NCBI GenBank assembly: GCA_037903355.1
Contig: JBAJFE010000026.1
Span: 3,782,001-3,846,000, forward strand
DNA from: Trichuris trichiura
Taxonomy: Eukaryota > Nematoda > Enoplea > Trichinellida > Trichuridae
Direction: 5' to 3'
DNA length: 64,000 nt
In this document: positions 44,870 through 56,399 of the stretch, in pieces
How positions within the stretch are numbered: the stretch's first letter is position 1
Layout: the number at the start of each line of letters is the position of its first letter
The notes under the pieces: generated by a model
The model's database searches: none
What the model was told of the DNA's origin: nothing
The model's input: the letters and a program-made list of their open reading frames with translations, nothing else
Made by a program: the position numbers and the translations under genes

Positions 44870-45320
44870 CCTGATATTAGTTCCACGTACAGTATACGCA
44901 ACCGACTAAAAAGAGCCACAATTATATCCTTTGCAAGGAACACCCAAAGCTATATGTTCTTGTTAATTGCTGAATCAATTTCGCTCGCACGCGTGCAGTT
45001 TACGAGTGACTGTTATCAAATCATCAAGTTTACTTGCTGCAATCAAGAATTCCTATCATCCGGACTTTATCGAAAGGGGCAACGACCGTTGTAAAGCAAG
45101 ATTTCCCTGAAGCAACAAAGACTGAAACTCAGCGGCATTTTCAAACTATTATACGGGCGAAACTCTGAACTAGAGCCTGTAGAGAAAACTTGAAAACCCG
45201 CTCTCCATCAGTGCATCCATCAGCTCTACGAAGGCAGCGGTTGTCTATGTCTTTCAAATTAGACCAACCCCTGCGAGAAAATATTTAATATTTCGTTAAA
45301 AAAAATTATGTTCTCTTGAA
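44870..45320. other. Intergenic stretch without recognised feature
   Basis: No open frame of note and no repeat seen. Confidence 0.4.
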
Positions 45321-45329
45321 ATTCGGAAA

Positions 45330-45560
45330 GCCATGAGGGCCTTATCGGCTCTTGTCAGTTCTGCGACCCATTGTCCAAGAAATCCAGCTTTCTTTCTGGC
45401 AGTCACGCGGCCAGCCTGTTCTGCCCTTACTGGCGAGTATGACAGTTATATTTTGTGTCCTTATCTAGAGCCAAGTCAAAATATAAGCTTCATGTTTAGG
45501 TTTAAGCTTAAGGAAGCGGAAAAAGGGATAGCCGGCAAACACACAGTAAGAAGCTGGGAT
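45330..45560 (+). repeat. Dispersed repeat A, copy 1
   Basis: It aligns over about 220 bp with 55283-55515. Shared blocks are CTTTCTTTCTGGCAGTCACGC against CTCTTTTCTGGCAAGCACGC, then TTCATGTTTAGGTTTAAGCTTAAG against TTATGTTTAAGTTAAGGCTAAG. Both copies are partly open in the same frame, with a similar predicted peptide, but show no known domain. Class unknown; possibly a SINE or an old coding TE. Confidence 0.5.
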
Positions 45561-45772
45561 GAATAAACGACGAAATGCCCAAAATGCGACTTACGCGGTA
45601 AGCAAGCAAAACACGCCACGTAAGCATAGTCGAGACTGAAGTTTAGCTTCAACCAATCGTACACAAATGGAATTGCTGACTTCTCCAGTGGTACAGCAAG
45701 TGATAGAAACAATTGCATCGTAAGCACGGTGGCTACTCATTTAAGAATATTTAAGACAAAAATTCAATACGC

Positions 45773-45905
45773 CTTTTTTTATTATTACGGATTTGTCCCG
45801 TTATTTCAGTCAGCAAAGCTTGTCAAGAGCTTTTGGGTTAGAGCTTAACCTATCTTGAGCGGACCAATCCGAAAGCTTTTTTGACTGAAATAATAAGATA
45901 AAAGC
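45773..45905. mobile_element. Small foldback element
   Basis: TTATTTCAGTCAGCAAAGCTT near 45803 pairs with AAAGCTTTTTTGACTGAAATAA near 45875 in inverted orientation, with additional T-rich and A-rich flanks. There are no coding features and the target duplication is not clear. Confidence 0.5.
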
Positions 45906-46372
45906 TTAAGAATAAAAAATTCACTACTCTTTAGGGAGTATTACGGTCCTGAGACAGGAAACTGCGTTTTCAAAAATTAAATAAGCTGTAATACACTTTT
46001 TGTAGTAAAAGGTCACTTTACTTAGCAACACGTAATTTCTAGCGTTTCTTTACATCTTTGATACAGCAAAAGTGGCGTAACGCGAACATGCACTGTCGCT
46101 CTGAACATGCACTGCAAAGGTCTTGTGCTCTGGATGCTTTGCCTTTGTTGCAGTTGGAACGAGTAGCTAAGCTAACATAAAAGCATTCATTCACTTTCTG
46201 TAAATCGTTATTATCAATAGCTCTCTAGCTCACTGTTGTTCAGTTACTACTAACTTTGCGTTTAAACAGAGGTAATTAAAATAAACAATAAATGCACATA
46301 CAATTCTGCTGCTACTTGCGCTCTACCTCTGTCAGCGCACTAACAGATTTTTTCACTGAGAAAACTACCTTG

Positions 46373-46696
46373 CTAATGGCACTTCTTATGGAAATTAACG
46401 TCAAGAATAAAATAGGCTACGAGAAAACCAGACTACAGTTAAAAACAGGACGGAACTTACAAGCGTAGTACGCAAAAAGAAGAGAAATTATTACCACGAA
46501 AACGCAGCCACGGCAGTACCAGGCAGGTAAAGTATGCACGTGAGCAAAAAATACAAAGGAACGGTAAAAGAACGTTGAAAGTAGAAGACAAGTGACTAAT
46601 TCAATGACAGCTGTGCCCATAAGAAAGCGAACACAATTCTTGCGCTGCAACATTTTCATTTGCTCCTTCAGAACGAAAGCATGAAGCTTATAAGGG
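46373..46696 (-). CDS. Candidate last two exons of a membrane protein, minus strand
   Basis: Exon 46696-46461 lies between the acceptor TTGTATGCTTCAG and the strong donor GTAAGT. A 44-bp intron ending TTCTCGTAG leads to a terminal exon 46416-46373 with stop TAG. The joined frame gives about 92 residues with two hydrophobic segments (RFLMGTAVIELVTCLLLSTF and GCVFVVIISLLFAYY), separated by about 25 residues. The 44-bp intron equals the smallest intron in the coiled-coil gene. Upstream exons are not defined; a hydrophobic frame near 47855 could belong to the same gene. No family is recognised. Confidence 0.35.
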
Positions 46697-46759
46697 CTGA
46701 AGCATACAAAGAAATAAGTTACTTTACCTGTATGTTTAGAATTAACTTTCAAACACAAG

Positions 46760-48900
46760 TTATTACTTTGAACGCTAGCTGCCTCGTAATATTAATAGCT
46801 ATCGCTTCAGACTGAATGACATTGCACTGTAGCCGTTCAGCTCGCGCTTGCTTAATTTTATCTAACAAACGGACGAATTCTGCCATCAGTAGAAACATCA
46901 GTCACATATTTATTCATTGATGACAGAATAAGTTTATTTTTGAAGTTGCGATCAAAGTTCAAACATTCAACTGTTGCAGTACAGCATCAGCTCACCGTTA
47001 AAAAACAAGCAGTTACAAAAAACAAAAAAATTCAAATATATTTCCTCTAAACATTATACAGAGCTTCAAATCGCGACAAAATATTATATCAACCATCTTC
47101 AACAGGCTCGTGATCCACTTACCCATTAGTTAAGTCAAAAAGATGCTAAGAATAACGATATGTAAGAGAAAGAAAGAAGTGCTGGGACAAACGTATGAAC
47201 GGTAAACATCTTCACCGGTAAGGAATAAATCCAAACAAAAGGTTTCGCAGCTTTATCCTCTGTGCAATATCAGGTTAAAACACATTTGTTCTAAAGTTTT
47301 ACAGCTGTCCTGATTGAACATCATACTACCACGGTGGCGTGTAAAAAATCTTTATCTGTTACACACAGATACTTAGGACACCAAAATAGAATTGCTACAG
47401 TTGCAATCAAAATTGTTTTAGGACTAGCCTTATAGACGATACTTTTCAAAAAATTGAAGGCAAAGAACAACTAGGCGGAATGAACTTGATTACAAAGTGA
47501 ATGGCTGAAAAACAATGATCTGACTCGAAGAAAGCAGCGAAATGTGGGACGGCAGTTTCAAATCACAAGATCACTTTCTGTCGGCACAACAATCGGCAGG
47601 GCCTGAACAAAAGAGCAGACTGGAGGCAGACGCTGGGCGACCATAATGACATCGAAAATTGCGCCGTCGCGTTGCCTCAGGGTAATTTCTCAAAGTTCTT
47701 CCAAATGTTTTGCTCATCTTTGCGTTAAATGCTTGCAAGTACAGATCAAGGTTAACGGTGTCAGTTTGCATTAAAACTGGCGAAAGAAACCTAAAATAGA
47801 CCAAAAATAAAATAACACTGGCTAGAGCAAAAATAACAGCAACAGAATTTAGCAATGAAGCTAATGAACATTCAAAGATCAGTCAGAAAAAATAAAGCAT
47901 CAATACAAACCATTCTGATCTTGTCTGCATCCGCAATGTTTGACGTTCATGGACGCTATCAAGATGAGCAGAAGAGTTAATAGTTGCCGCTGACTGATTA
48001 AGTTCCTTCAGCTCGTCCAGTGAAACGGCATTATACTAAACAGTAGCAGTCGCAAATGTTCAAAAGTTATCGAAAGCAAAAGACTGTTTAACGATGTTTT
48101 CGAATTTCATCCGTGTATTTTTACAGATACATTACGAACCGTTTATATGCGCTCACTCGTAAACAAATCTTTCGAAGCTTCCGGAGCCCACAGGACATAC
48201 ATTTTTTAGCGTTGAAAACGGAGCATGTGGGGCTCCGAGAGTTTGGAGGGGTCCGTTTATGAGTAAGTGCAAAAAAACGATTCGTAATGTTTCCATAATA
48301 AACACACAGATGAAACACTCAAAAGTTGAATAATGACATGATGACTGGTTGAATAATCAACAAAATAGTCCTAAAAGATATGAGAAATACCGTATATATT
48401 GGTGTATAAGTCGAGGATGAATTTAACGGTTAGAAATCCAAGTCCACATTGCTATTTGTGATGAGGTGAAAATAAAATTTCAGTCAGTGTTTCCCAGGTG
48501 ACGCTGGAGCGCAAAAGGGCTGTTGGGGAAGGTAGCGGCGCTGATAAGTCAGTAGGCGTTAGAAAGCAAAAGGCAAATTAGGCTACACTGATGGGTGAAA
48601 TGTACCAATATGCTCAAGCGGATGCAGTGCCAGTTAGGAGACAAGAACGTGAATGGAGGAGGAGTACAACACTGTGTGAGTGAGACAGATAATTCGCTCT
48701 TTTGGGTTTTCTCTAAATCTATCTGCCGTCCGCCCTGACTTTCAAACGCTGTCTAGACTGAAGAATTTCTGTCATGTTATAGTTAGTCATATTGTTACTC
48801 TGTCATTAATTTCTCCATGAAGCTGGGAACAGATACTCTCTGATAGCTTCATTAACGTGAATAAACTTTTATGGGTCGCATTTCCGTAAACGGGTATAAA
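46760..48900. other. Spacer with possible minus-strand coding frame near 47571-47855
   Basis: The 47571-47855 frame begins with a hydrophobic segment and changes its protein-like frame near 47690, so it is either a spliced exon that I could not resolve or a pseudogene. At 48403 the sequence GTGTATAAGTCGAG resembles a widespread MITE terminus, but its partner was not found. Confidence 0.35.
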
Positions 48901-48935
48901 ATTTTACACCGCCTAAGAACACATGATGTAACAAA

Positions 48936-49012
48936 GGAAATTCGACCCGTGAAAATTTTTTATTGTGTGAAGTTTTCAGACAGCTTCTATTCCCGTCTTC
49001 AGCGCAAGAGTA
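48936..49012. repeat. Dispersed repeat B, copy 1 (near Merlin relic)
   Basis: GGAAATTCGACCCGTGAAAAT through TCCCGTCTTCAGCGCAAGAG matches 59925-59990 with about three quarters identity. It lies just outside the 3' side of the Merlin transposase relic, so it may be the terminal part of that element. Confidence 0.5.
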
Positions 49013-49119
49013 TTCCGCTACTTATAGCTGCTCTTACATCTAATCTGGGCGGTTGCAACCGTAGCATATCCGCGAGTTTAACATCGAATGGGTCGTCGGA
49101 AGCTGCCAATCACTTCCTT

Positions 49120-50166
49120 CACGTAAGCTCACAGAGGTGCGAAAAAAGTGCACCCAGACGCGTATCATATCACCGCTTGTTCCCCAGCTTAGAGTGAACC
49201 CACAGTGATTCAAAAAATTGCTTGCGCGGTTCCGTGGCTCGGTCCACAAAGCTCACCGAGTGGTTTACTCGAAAGTACTTGTGCGCCTAGCTGCTGAGAC
49301 ACCTGTAAGCACGCCATTCTTGCGTAATCACCGTAATGCAGGCTGATGTGCCTTTGTATGGTGGGCAGCAGGGTCTGAGACGAAGGATTCTCCATGAGTA
49401 CACAAGATAAGCCTCGCCAGTTTCCCAGCATGTACCTCCGAAGACATGCTGCTGTGAGTACCTCTTGCTCTGTTAGGGCAGGGCCTCGTCAGGCTCCACT
49501 GTCCTCCACGGCCCTCCAAGTTGCACAGGCACTTCAGCCAGTGCCTCGGCTGCAATTTGCCGCATGTGCTTGTTCCAGCGGGGTGGCCCTTTATTTAATC
49601 CTGAAGTGGAGGTAATACACACCGTGACAACACAAAGGCGTGGGAACCACTACTGTGCTCGTCTCCACAAAATTTCATCTAGCTGTACCCTCTACCCCAC
49701 AAAACATGATTTCCACGGCTTTTAAGAACCTTAACTTGTGCCGGGGGCTGCGAACGACTCGCTGCATTGTTGCACGTGGAATAGCGACTGCGCCTAACGC
49801 GGTTGCCCTAGAACCAAATGCCCCTGCGTATAACACTTCCCTGCCGCATGAACCCTTGTAGCAGTACCAAGCTATGCCGCCGCGCCTCAGACGTATCGCC
49901 TGTCCGCAAGCCGGGCAAAACCCTTCACCGTGCAGCAACTCTCTTTTATGTAGGAACTGCACTGAAATTTCTTCGTCTGTAATCGCGCGGTACAGCCGGT
50001 GGATATTCCCTGCGGTCATCATACGAAAAATGAACTGCAATGCGTTTATCAAGGCGCAGTGCGAATCATACGGTTGATCTCTAATGTTTCTCATGGGCCA
50101 AAAACCGCACCCCCTCACGTGCCACTTCAGCTCCATTGCAGTCCCCGTGTACAGCAATTCATTCAC
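49120..50166 (-). pseudogene. Merlin / ISXO2-like transposase pseudogene
   Basis: The frame from 50166 shows the family's N-terminal zinc ribbon: FCPACGQAIRLRRGG, then WYCYKGSCGREV, and the usual following Gly/Ser-rich turn. A later frame (49431 down) carries LMENPSSQTLLPTIQRHI, as before the middle catalytic Asp. A further frame near 49250 carries VDRATEPRKQFFESLWVHSK, matching the Glu-containing E-S-x-W block that ends the DDE core. Frameshifts and a stop after GNKR make it inactive. Confidence 0.65.
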
Positions 50167-50460
50167 AGGTTTTCCACTCCCTCACCTTCATTCTTTTCCG
50201 CAAATCGTTAATCAGATTACTACCACCTGCAGCGGCACCCTCGTTGCAGTGCGACGCAGTTCATTGGCAGGTGTTCATTTTGTCGCACGGAAATGTCTAT
50301 TCTGTTGTTCTGTTAGTCCCACTTCACTACGTAACCGTGAGGCGGTTCTCCCTTTGATGTGGCCGAACTTTCTTTCTGCCGGACGCTCTGCGTAAAGATC
50401 GTAGCATTTTCCCTTCACCTTTCAGAAATCAAAAGAAATTTGTTTGAATAGATGTTCCAA

Positions 50461-51505
50461 TGGCAGAACCGAAGAGAAAGAAGAGACAGTATAGCACAGA
50501 ACATCTGAAATACTACATTCAAGCCTTCGCCTGACAATGTGCAACTATCCATGTACCCGTTTTGTCATAGGCTGCTATGAATCCTCGAAACCTTTAATGC
50601 TAAAGAAGCATTTCGTTGAAGTTCATCCCAACAAAGCAGGAACGGAATTCGTCTATTTTGAAACAGAGAATTAATTCAAAAAGGAACGCGTCGTATCGAG
50701 TTCGGTTGCTTCGAGATCAACGGTGTAAACTCACGGTTTACATACTTCTTTTAACGCTTCCTCGATGACAGGAATATCTGGAAAAGTGCATACGATTGGG
50801 GAAACTACTTCTTCTTGTGTCAAGAGAAGTCTTAAGCAAAGTGTTGCGCAGCCCAGAGGCTGAGATGATCAGGAACATTCCTCTGGGCAGTAACATTTCT
50901 CGAAACCAGATCGAAGACATGGGAAAAACGTGGAAGAAACGCGCAATTTTTTAAAAATACAAAATTTCTCATTCGGCTGCATGAATGTACCCTGCTAGCG
51001 TGCGCAAGATTCATAAAAAAGAACAGTTCGCTAGAGAGTTTTCGTTTGCAAGAGAATTAGTCCCGGACAGCAGAGGAATCCATTTTTCAGGCAATAAAAG
51101 ACTTCCTCAAACAAAATAGAACTCCTCTTAAGTATGACCTCTGTTGCAACTGAAAACGCTCCGTCAATGGTCATCTGCCAACGGGGATTCATCTCTCACT
51201 TAAAGGAAGTAATGGCGAACTTATTGGCTTCACGGTGCCTAACCCACCGACAGCACTTAGCACCAGATGTTTAAACGAGCGCCTGCAGCGTTGGCTTCAG
51301 TACGTCATTGCGACAAAAAACAGGGTCAGAAGCAGGTCCTTGAGCAGCACCTTACTACGTCAGTTCTCTGAGCAGAACGATGATTTCCGTTGTTTATTGC
51401 ATTACACTGAAAATAATCCCTTTAAACCAACTTTCGAGTTCACTGAAAAACACGTTTCCCTTCGTGCTAACTTTAAGCCTGAAAGTCCATTGCTTAAATG
51501 ACCGA
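50461..51505 (+). pseudogene. hAT transposase relic (ZBED5/FAM200-like)
   Basis: It begins with an ATG context encoding AEPKRKKRQYSTEHLKYY, typical of the N-terminus of ZBED/FAM200-type proteins. A BED-finger-like KPLMLKKHFVEVHPNKAG follows in another frame. Next comes a HTIGE-like motif near 50785 and EMIRNIPLGSNISRNQIEDM at 50862, matching the conserved block after the finger. Later parts are hardly readable (51235-51501). At least five stops or frameshifts. It is a different lineage from the hAT at 12.6 kb and lies on the opposite strand. Confidence 0.6.
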
Positions 51506-51509
51506 GCTT

Positions 51510-54500
51510 TACTCAAAATCTAAAGAAATAATTTTGTAGCTACAGAGTGACAAGCTGTACTTGATAGCAGTGAAGAAAGTTAATAGTACGCTTATTTCAA
51601 AGCTGCTATTTTTCTCCAATAACTTATTCCGAAAAGAATTTTGTTACCTTCGTAATCTCTGCGAAGTACAAGGCACAGACGAGAAAAGAAGACGTTGAAG
51701 TCTGATGGCGTCATTTAGAACCTCTTCAAATTCACTTTGTCGGTTAGTCTTAAGATATGCTCACAATGCAGATTTCAGGTTGGACTAACAATCCTTTAAC
51801 TGGAGCTGGGATGTAGAAACGCGTATGCAAGAATTATTTGAGTCAACTGAAACACACGTTTGAAAATGGAATTTTATGATTGCATGGGGATGTGAACCGT
51901 TTCTACCCACGATTGTGGGCTATAGCGAAAAGTTCTTGATTTTTCCCCTTGGAAATTTAGTATCGTTATTGACATGCTGGCAGACAAGAGAAACAGATAG
52001 CAGACAGTAAGTCATGGTGATTTAGGCTCATGGTCAGCTAATATTGAGGCAAATTTCACTTTAGTTGCTTCGTTTCCAAGTCGAAGAGCAAAATAGCCAG
52101 AGTGAAATTTTCTTTTACGTTCTTAGCAGGGCAAATAGGCACGTCGGCTAACTCCCGTTTTCTCGTGGCCAGAACGGTGCATTAGCTTGAAATCTGTTTT
52201 GGTAAACAAATTCCGTCGTTAGAAAGCCCCCGAAAAGGTGTGTTCACAAGATCAGTAGGAAATACGGATCTCAGTGATCGAATAAAATTCCATTAAAGCA
52301 GATCTGATGAACAATCTACCTGAGTCAATATTAATTGAAAGCATTGATTTTGCCTGCTTTTTTCATTTTCCATTTCTTCCGCTGAGGACTGGACAAAAGT
52401 AGTCCCAACAGCGGCATATATTAATTAGCCTTAGTCGTAAAAAATAGATGCCGCACGCCAGAGGCCGTTAAGAAGCATGCTATGCTGATTCATTTCCGTT
52501 AATTTTAACCAGTTTCGGCTGCCCATGGCAATATTTGCCAATTAACTTTACTTTTATCTTAGATGGGAATTTTGTCTCCGCCTTGACATAACACTATGCT
52601 ATGCTTTAAACTACCCACGATTTCACAGATCCCATGACCTTATGTTATTTCTCACAAAGCATGCGCTAATTTTTTTGGTTGTAGACACTACGTCTCAGTT
52701 ATCCATTTTGGTCCATTCGTTCACTTCACTCATCTTTAACATGATCAGTTTGAATGTTTCATTAAGTTTTGGGGAGCATGTCCATTATCTGCCAATCAGC
52801 CTTACTGTAAACTCCCTGCTGATCCTGCTCTCACCTCATGTAAACTTGAACCAAAATAAACATTTACGTTTTCGCTAGGGCTAAGGCACAGTTTCTCAAT
52901 CTTTGTCGCCCCAGCAGTGCGTGAACATTGTTAGCTTCCCCCGTTTGACCGCAGTCGTTTGGTCGCAACCATATCAATGTAGGCTTAGAAATTCTGAGTT
53001 CATGATGACAAGAAATATATTAGTAGGCCAGTAGCAGTACGCAGCGCATAACCGGCAAAGCGTTGATTCGACCGCGAACACCTTTTACTTCAGGAACTAT
53101 TGGAGTTTGGCCGAACTGGCTATGGTAAAAAGTCTATGCTCCAGTGCAACCTTCCAGAGGCCTCTGGAAGGCGGCAGCTCGCCCAGACCGTTTCATACGC
53201 CGGTATACGTACAGTTATTTAACCTTAGTCTCAGTTCAGTGAAGCTAACTTTGCGTGCCCACAAAATGTTGAGGGTCGGAACTGATTACTAAGAAACAGT
53301 TCGTAAGCACGAAACGTTTTCAGATCAACTGGGGGATGTTTAACGGCGGTGAATCACGGCAAGGAACACTTTCTCCAGTTATATTGGCGGTACTGATATC
53401 TGGCCGATTCCGGCTAACTGGAATCGGATTGCGATGAAACGAAATTTCTAAGATTCATTATGTTACCGTTTGTCAAACTGGTGAAACATACAAAACGAAG
53501 ACTAATGGCATTCATAATGAACGTCCGAAAGTGGCAAAGCAAAGCAGGCCCGTGGAAACGTACCCTTAACAAATGCTACCACGTAAAAACATTCGTTCCT
53601 TGATCCGCATTATCTCTGATCAACGGAATAGAACACTGCTGCTGGCAGAAACTTGGAAGCGCATGATGAAACGAAGGTTATTTTCGTTGCAACGTATGGT
53701 TGTGGGCCATCAAAACACACTCAGGGAAGGCATATCGCGTTACAAGCACGCAATGCAAAAACTTGATGGCATGAAAATGAAACCGTCTCTGAAAGCAACT
53801 CCTGGAAACACAGCTGACGAAACACAATTGATTTTTTGATGTAACAAAAGGAGATCAGCCACTGGCGACGGTGACTTATTAAAACATATGGTTGCAGACC
53901 AACGCAAATGTACCTGGCAGGAACGTACAGCACAGAAAGGAGTCTCTGAAGAAACGAGCCAGCATAAGCAGAACTAAAGCGCCTCTTAAAGGAAACGTTC
54001 GAAACATCGCTAGCGAATCATATTTCACACTGACCTGAAAAAGGATGGTTGTGCATTGGGGTCACTTATAAGACAGACGCCTGGTTCTATTAGTACGAAT
54101 CGCGTAATCGTCGAACCTGGGTCTACAACAAAATCTCCAATCACAGAATCCTGACGCATGGCATCTTGAATCACAGAATTCCAAAACTGAAGATCGTGAA
54201 TTCGAAATTGACATAATCAAAAACGTTCTCTTTTTTTCCCGCTGCTAAAGAACTGATAAAGAAAGGACGCATTTAAATCGTGATGTATTTTTGTAGTACA
54301 GTTTTGCAGTAGCTGCTTAGCTTCCTCTTTTTCTCCTCCGTTTCAATTCGACTTTTGATAACTGTCTGATGACTTTGTACGCTATGTCGCTGCTTAGGAA
54401 TCCTCTTACCTACGGTTGGAACTGTACTGCGGTGATGTAGAAACCCACAGGTCGTCAAAGTATCTTTATAAATGAACAAAACAATCAGCAAGTTTTGGAA

Positions 54501-55280
54501 ATACGACTTCTTGTAACGACGGAGGCGAGCACCGGTTTTTACAAGTTTATGTGCTACAAAAAAAGTGAATTAATTTGCTGCTTTTTGTGGCTCTTCACGA
54601 TCGACTGAACAGATGCACTTTTACAGAAGTCTCCAAGGAAGCCAGTAGGTCATTCTATCTCGCTATTTCTGAGAATTTCAAAGCGCAAAGACTTTAGATG
54701 CAAGAACATCTGGACATGCTTATGTTTCTCCCACGTTGCGGCATCAGTTGCTCCCTATTCATTTCAGCTGTATAAATACATTTAGCTTCTTCTGTTGCCC
54801 CACGCTTTGAGTTCATTTCTTCCTTGTCAGAGGTGGGCTGAGAGCTCTTGGTATTATCGTTCCTCTGGTACATTGCCAATGGAACTTATTTTGCTTGACC
54901 TGGCACCTTCCACAGTATAAGGCACCCTGTAAAAATTTATAGATGATGTTACGACCGTTCGCGCACATAGCAGAAAGTTAAGAGGCTGGCTTATTTGACG
55001 CGCGTACTTGTACTTATATTCTATCTTGGCCTATATCCGCGTTGTGTTCACGTGCCCAGGAAGGCAGCACCAGTCTCGATGCTGGAAAATGGGGCGACAT
55101 CTGGCATGGACTTGCTCATCACTGCTCTACAGTGCCTTTGACCTATTTGCTAAATTCCCTTGTAGTGTAGGAGTGCCGCCTTGGCTAACGATTGCTGTGA
55201 AAGGCACTGTCGTTTAAGCTAGTGCTTAAAGTTGTTGTTCGTTGAAGCTAACAGCAAGTCAGGAAGCCGCCTAAACTGAA
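51510..55280. other. Gene-poor stretch
   Basis: No recognised gene. At 52888 CAGTTTCTCAATCTTTGTCG followed by CCCC resembles a hAT MITE end like those at 32475 and 43790, but the other end was not found. A 22-bp perfect palindrome lies at 53150-53171. An open frame at 53573-53839 has no motif. Confidence 0.45.
53150..53171. repeat. Perfect 22-bp palindrome
   Basis: The sequence, built on CTTCCAGAGGCCTCTGGAAG, reads identically on both strands over 22 bases with no spacer. Confidence 0.9.
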
Positions 55281-55282
55281 AA

Positions 55283-55515
55283 ATGCCATGCGTAAATAAG
55301 TTCCCAGGTTTTGTCGGTTATGCTCCACATTGCTTAAGAAAAGCAGGCTCTTTTCTGGCAAGCACGCGCCCATCCACTTTTGCCATTACCGGCGGGCACG
55401 CTGACTGCCCTGTTCTGTCACCACTAAGCTCGATCCAAAATGTAAACCTTATGTTTAAGTTAAGGCTAAGCGGTGGGCAGAATAGAATGGTCAGCGAAGG
55501 AGCAGTATTATGGTG
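55283..55515 (+). repeat. Dispersed repeat A, copy 2
   Basis: Homologous to 45330-45560 over most of its length. The 3' part GGGCAGAATAGAATGGTCAG recurs 420 bp downstream at 55903 as GGGCAGAATAGAATAGCCGG, and the motif AAAATGTAAACCTTATG appears there inverted, so a third, rearranged copy lies at about 55850-55950. Confidence 0.5.
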
Positions 55516-56202
55516 TGCTGTAATGCTGATGAACTCACATTTTCTTTCATCTGTGCACAGATCAAGGTTACTAGTTAATTTTGCCGATAAGTTCAACTGT
55601 TTTGCCGTTGTCTAGTTATCTGACTTGGCTGTTGTCCTCTTCATGGGCATTCAAAACACTTGGTTGAATACTCAGTGCTTAATTTAATGGATCCTGTGTT
55701 AGTTGATTCCTTCTGTTTCTGTCGTTACACAATGTTGCTCGACTCCATGGTTATTTTGATGCAGTTTTAGATTTACGCTTGGTGTGGAAATGGCTTCAGG
55801 ATCCATTAGATTTTGACATCAAGGGCGTCTTATCTGTTTTGCAACTTTTAGTCTAAACCTAAACGTAAGGATTACATTTTGGTTTCAGCATAGGCAAGGG
55901 CAGAATAGAATAGCCGGCAGGCCATCCAGTAATGCCAAAACAGAATGACCGCAAGCTTGCCAAAAATGATCTTGAATTTCTGAGGGAAGGGCATGACGGA
56001 TAAGACCTGAAAATGTACTTGGGTATCAGTTTTGCCGCTTTCGGTTGCTTGATAACTAGCCGCTACCTACAACGAATATCTCGTTTAAGCTCTGGCCTAA
56101 ACAGCAGTCCCGTTCGCAACAACGGAATAACAGCTGCATTATGACGCGAGAACTAGATCATGCCTACTGGTCTGTTGTTGATAAGACGTACCTGCATTTC
56201 TT

Positions 56203-56374
56203 GATGGAGCTTTGCACGGCTTTCTGTCTTGACCGTTGTTGGTTACTGAAATAATCAAACCAAACGCCTTACCAACGTATGGATGAGCAGTTATTTCCTT
56301 GCAGGTAGGGCGTTTGCTATCGTTATCTCAGAAACCATTAACAGGCAAGACAGAAAGCCGTACAAAACTCCATC
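56203..56374. mobile_element. Foldback element
   Basis: The left arm GATGGAGCTTTGCACGGC with TTTCTGTCTTG pairs with CAAGACAGAAAGCCGTAC and AAAACTCCATC on the right. The sequence beyond the right arm, CATGAAAATCCTCATACCCG and CATCCAGTTTTCAAG, matches the tail that follows the element at 21904-22244. The interior ACCAACGTATGGATGAGCAG matches ACCAACGGATGGATGAGCCG of that family. It therefore belongs to the same family but lacks (AAT)n. Confidence 0.7.
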
Positions 56375-56399
56375 ATGAAAATCCTCATACCCGTTAAGA

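Noticed and set aside
48403..48440. GTGTATAAGTCGAG-type MITE terminus.
   Set aside because: Only one end is present and the partner terminal repeat could not be located, so no element was called.
52888..53000. Possible hAT MITE starting CAGTTTCTCAATCTTTG.
   Set aside because: No right end or target duplication found; kept only as a comment within the gene-poor stretch.
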